Positions 62,734-64,000 of a stretch of 64,000 nt of DNA are shown here, in pieces. Position 1 is the first letter of the stretch; each line of letters begins with the position of its first letter. This DNA is from an uncultured Rikenellaceae bacterium (lineage in GTDB: Bacteria; Bacteroidota; Bacteroidia; Bacteroidales; Rikenellaceae), in contig CAJTLO010000001.1 in assembly GCA_910577285.1 (NCBI GenBank), positions 185,843-249,842 on the forward strand, given 5' to 3'. Below the pieces are notes generated by a model. The model was not told the DNA's origin. It did no database searches and worked only from the letters and a program-made list of their open reading frames with translations. The translations under genes and the position numbers were made by a program.

Positions 62734-63702
62734 TTATTTCTTTTCCGTCCGGGCGAGGCTTTCGCGCATTTGGGTGTCGGCCTGTACGTTCTGGAGTTTG
62801 TAGTAGTCCATGATGCCGAGATTCCCGTTGCGGAACGCTTCCGCTATGGCCAGAGGAATCTCCGCTTCGGCGAGGATCACTTTGGCGCGGGCCTCCTGCG
62901 CTTTGGCTTTGTTCTCCTGTTCGTGTGCAACGGCCATGGCCCGCTTCTCCTCCGCTTTGGCCTGTGCGATGTTCTTGTCGGCATTGGCCTGGTCGATCTG
63001 GAGCTCCGCACCGATGTTCTTGCCCACATCGATGTCGGCGATGTCGATGGAGAGTATCTCGAAGGCCGTTCCGGCATCGAGTCCCTTTTCGAGCACGACG
63101 CGGGAGATGTAATCGGGATTTTCGAGTACTACCGTATGGGATTCGGCGGAGCCGATCGACGATACGATGCCTTCGCCCACGCGGGCGAGTACGGTTTCTT
63201 CTCCTGCGCCGCCCACCAGCTGCTTGATGTTGGCGCGTACCGTTACCCGTGCTTTGGCGATGAGCTGGATGCCGTTTTTGGCGACGGCCGACACGGGAGG
63301 GGTGTTGATGACCTTCGGATTGACCGACATCTGCACCGCCTCGAAAACGTTCCGGCCGGCCAGGTCGATGGCCGAGGCCATTTTGAAGTCGAGGTTGATG
63401 TTGGCTTTCTGGGCGGACACGAGTGCCTGGATGACATTCGGAACGTTGCCTTTGGCCAGGTAGTGGGCTTCCAGTTCGTTGGGGTTGAGATGGAGGCCGG
63501 CCTTGGTGCCCGTGATCATTTCGTTGACGATGAGCGTGGCCGGAACCTTGCGCCAACGCATCAGAATGAGTTGCATGAGCGAGATTCTCACACCCGAAAG
63601 CAGCGCCTTGAACCAGAGTCCCACAGGCACGAAATAGAAGAGCAGCCACAGCAGTACGATGACCACTACGGCTACGGCGATGATGAGTCCGATACTTTCC
63701 AT
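62734..63702 (-). CDS. floA: Flotillin-like protein FloA
   Basis: 322 aa. N-terminal membrane helix (about 3-28), then the SPFH-like domain and a long coiled-coil ([50 protein letters not shown]). [38 protein letters not shown] is the FloA signature. It organises membrane microdomains and works with an NfeD protein, whose gene ends 53 bases upstream. Confidence 0.93.
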   Translation of the reverse strand: MESIGLIIAVAVVVIVLLWLLFYFVPVGLWFKALLSGVRISLMQLILMRWRKVPATLIVNEMITGTKAGLHLNPNELEAHYLAKGNVPNVIQALVSAQKANINLDFKMASAIDLAGRNVFEAVQMSVNPKVINTPPVSAVAKNGIQLIAKARVTVRANIKQLVGGAGEETVLARVGEGIVSSIGSAESHTVVLENPDYISRVVLEKGLDAGTAFEILSIDIADIDVGKNIGAELQIDQANADKNIAQAKAEEKRAMAVAHEQENKAKAQEARAKVILAEAEIPLAIAEAFRNGNLGIMDYYKLQNVQADTQMRESLARTEKK

Positions 63703-63755
63703 AAGCGAATTTGTTGTTATTGGTTTTTCGTAATTGGCAGAGGGGGTGCGAGGTG

Positions 63756-64000
63756 TCAGAGCGCTTCCGCCGCAGGGGTGTCGGCGGGTCGTACCACGAC
63801 GGTGAAGTTGTCGAAGCCGATGACCTCCACCTCCCGTTGCGGGTCGATGTATACGTCGATGGATTTGGCTTCGTACGTTTTACCCTTCAGCATCACTTTT
63901 CCCACGGGAGCCAGGCGCGTGAGCGTCCGCCCGCGGTCGCCGATGCCGAGGTTCTCCTTTTCGGGCGAAGGTTGCGAGGCGCCGTCGATGTGGGCGTGCA
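63756..64000 (-). CDS. NfeD-family protein, C-terminal part (5' end outside window)
   Basis: Last 81 residues only; the gene continues past the right edge. The reading gives an OB-fold NfeD domain: [35 protein letters not shown] then [19 protein letters not shown] and stop. NfeD partners with flotillins such as FloA in membrane organisation; the gene order supports one operon. Confidence 0.85.
   Translation of the reverse strand, partial: HAHIDGASQPSPEKENLGIGDRGRTLTRLAPVGKVMLKGKTYEAKSIDVYIDPQREVEVIGFDNFTVVVRPADTPAAEAL

Noticed and set aside
62009..63649. A 546-codon minus-strand frame joining HdeD to sequence inside floA
   Set aside because: Its first two thirds lie out of frame inside floA. 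The HdeD protein starts normally at 62584.

Overview
The window looks like chromosomal DNA of a high-GC member of the Bacteroidales, most like Alistipes (Rikenellaceae). Grounds: many promoters fit the Bacteroidetes primary-sigma pattern (TTTG, 19-21 bases, TAnnTTTG) with no E. coli-type boxes; envelope families are typical of the phylum (fimbrillin-like lipoproteins, Omp28-like thioredoxin lipoproteins, DUF6029 barrel, DUF4294, DUF4919, long NusB, YtxH/holin pair). The genus is inference. No ribosomal RNA, integrase, transposase or CRISPR array was seen; one tRNA (Pro, TGG) was found.

Layout. 0-0.35 kb: hierarchical ~40-bp tandem repeats. 0.6-3.3 kb (minus): MsrB-MsrA fusion, GNAT acetyltransferase, small MGMT-family protein, zinc-ribbon protein. 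3.5-11.3 kb (plus): exported/envelope block with an M6 metalloprotease, a small lipoprotein, a DUF6029 barrel and two tandem Ig-like/thioredoxin lipoproteins. 11.5-19.4 kb (minus): MscS channel, tRNA-Pro, membrane protein, cation/proton antiporter with stress-protein tail, DsbD. 19.7-22.4 kb (plus): TlpA-like thioredoxin, then a three-gene operon (two LVIVD-type proteins and a barrel). 22.5-26.3 kb (minus): lipocalin-like lipoprotein, MarC, YeiH, LysR regulator, reverse rubrerythrin. 26.6-31.8 kb: hybrid histidine kinase facing a sigma-54 activator that lacks its DNA-binding domain, then an AraC regulator. 31.8-38.3 kb: ogt-fsr-GntR operon, ferritin, DUF2795 protein, and a flavoprotein/short methyltransferase-like/cobalamin adenosyltransferase operon. 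38.4-42 kb: nusB, DUF1573 lipoprotein, yajC, methyltransferase, CvfB-like protein. 42-43.3 kb: an odd AT-richer patch with a small membrane ORF and 75-bp tandem repeats. 43.3-56.8 kb: sirtuin, carbamate kinase, Ohr, YtxH-holin-helical trio, DUF4294, FprA flavoprotein, thioesterase, PPi-type phosphofructokinase, YjdI-like ferredoxin, ligA, dapA, DUF4919 and C11 protease. 57-64 kb (minus): DHA2 exporter, two fimbrillin-type lipoproteins (one fused to a SUMF1 fold), HdeD-like protein, flotillin FloA and the end of its NfeD partner.

Functional themes. Oxidative and redox defence recurs (MsrAB, DsbD, periplasmic thioredoxins, rubrerythrin, ferritin, Ohr, FprA), as expected of a gut anaerobe meeting oxygen or NO. 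The second theme is the cell surface. The strongest leads are the fimbrillin-SUMF1 fusion with its fimbrillin neighbour, the tandem Ig-thioredoxin lipoproteins next to a DUF6029 barrel, the HTH-less sigma-54 activator beside a phosphorelay kinase, and the repeat-bearing patch at 42-43 kb. None is proven to be a new system from sequence alone.
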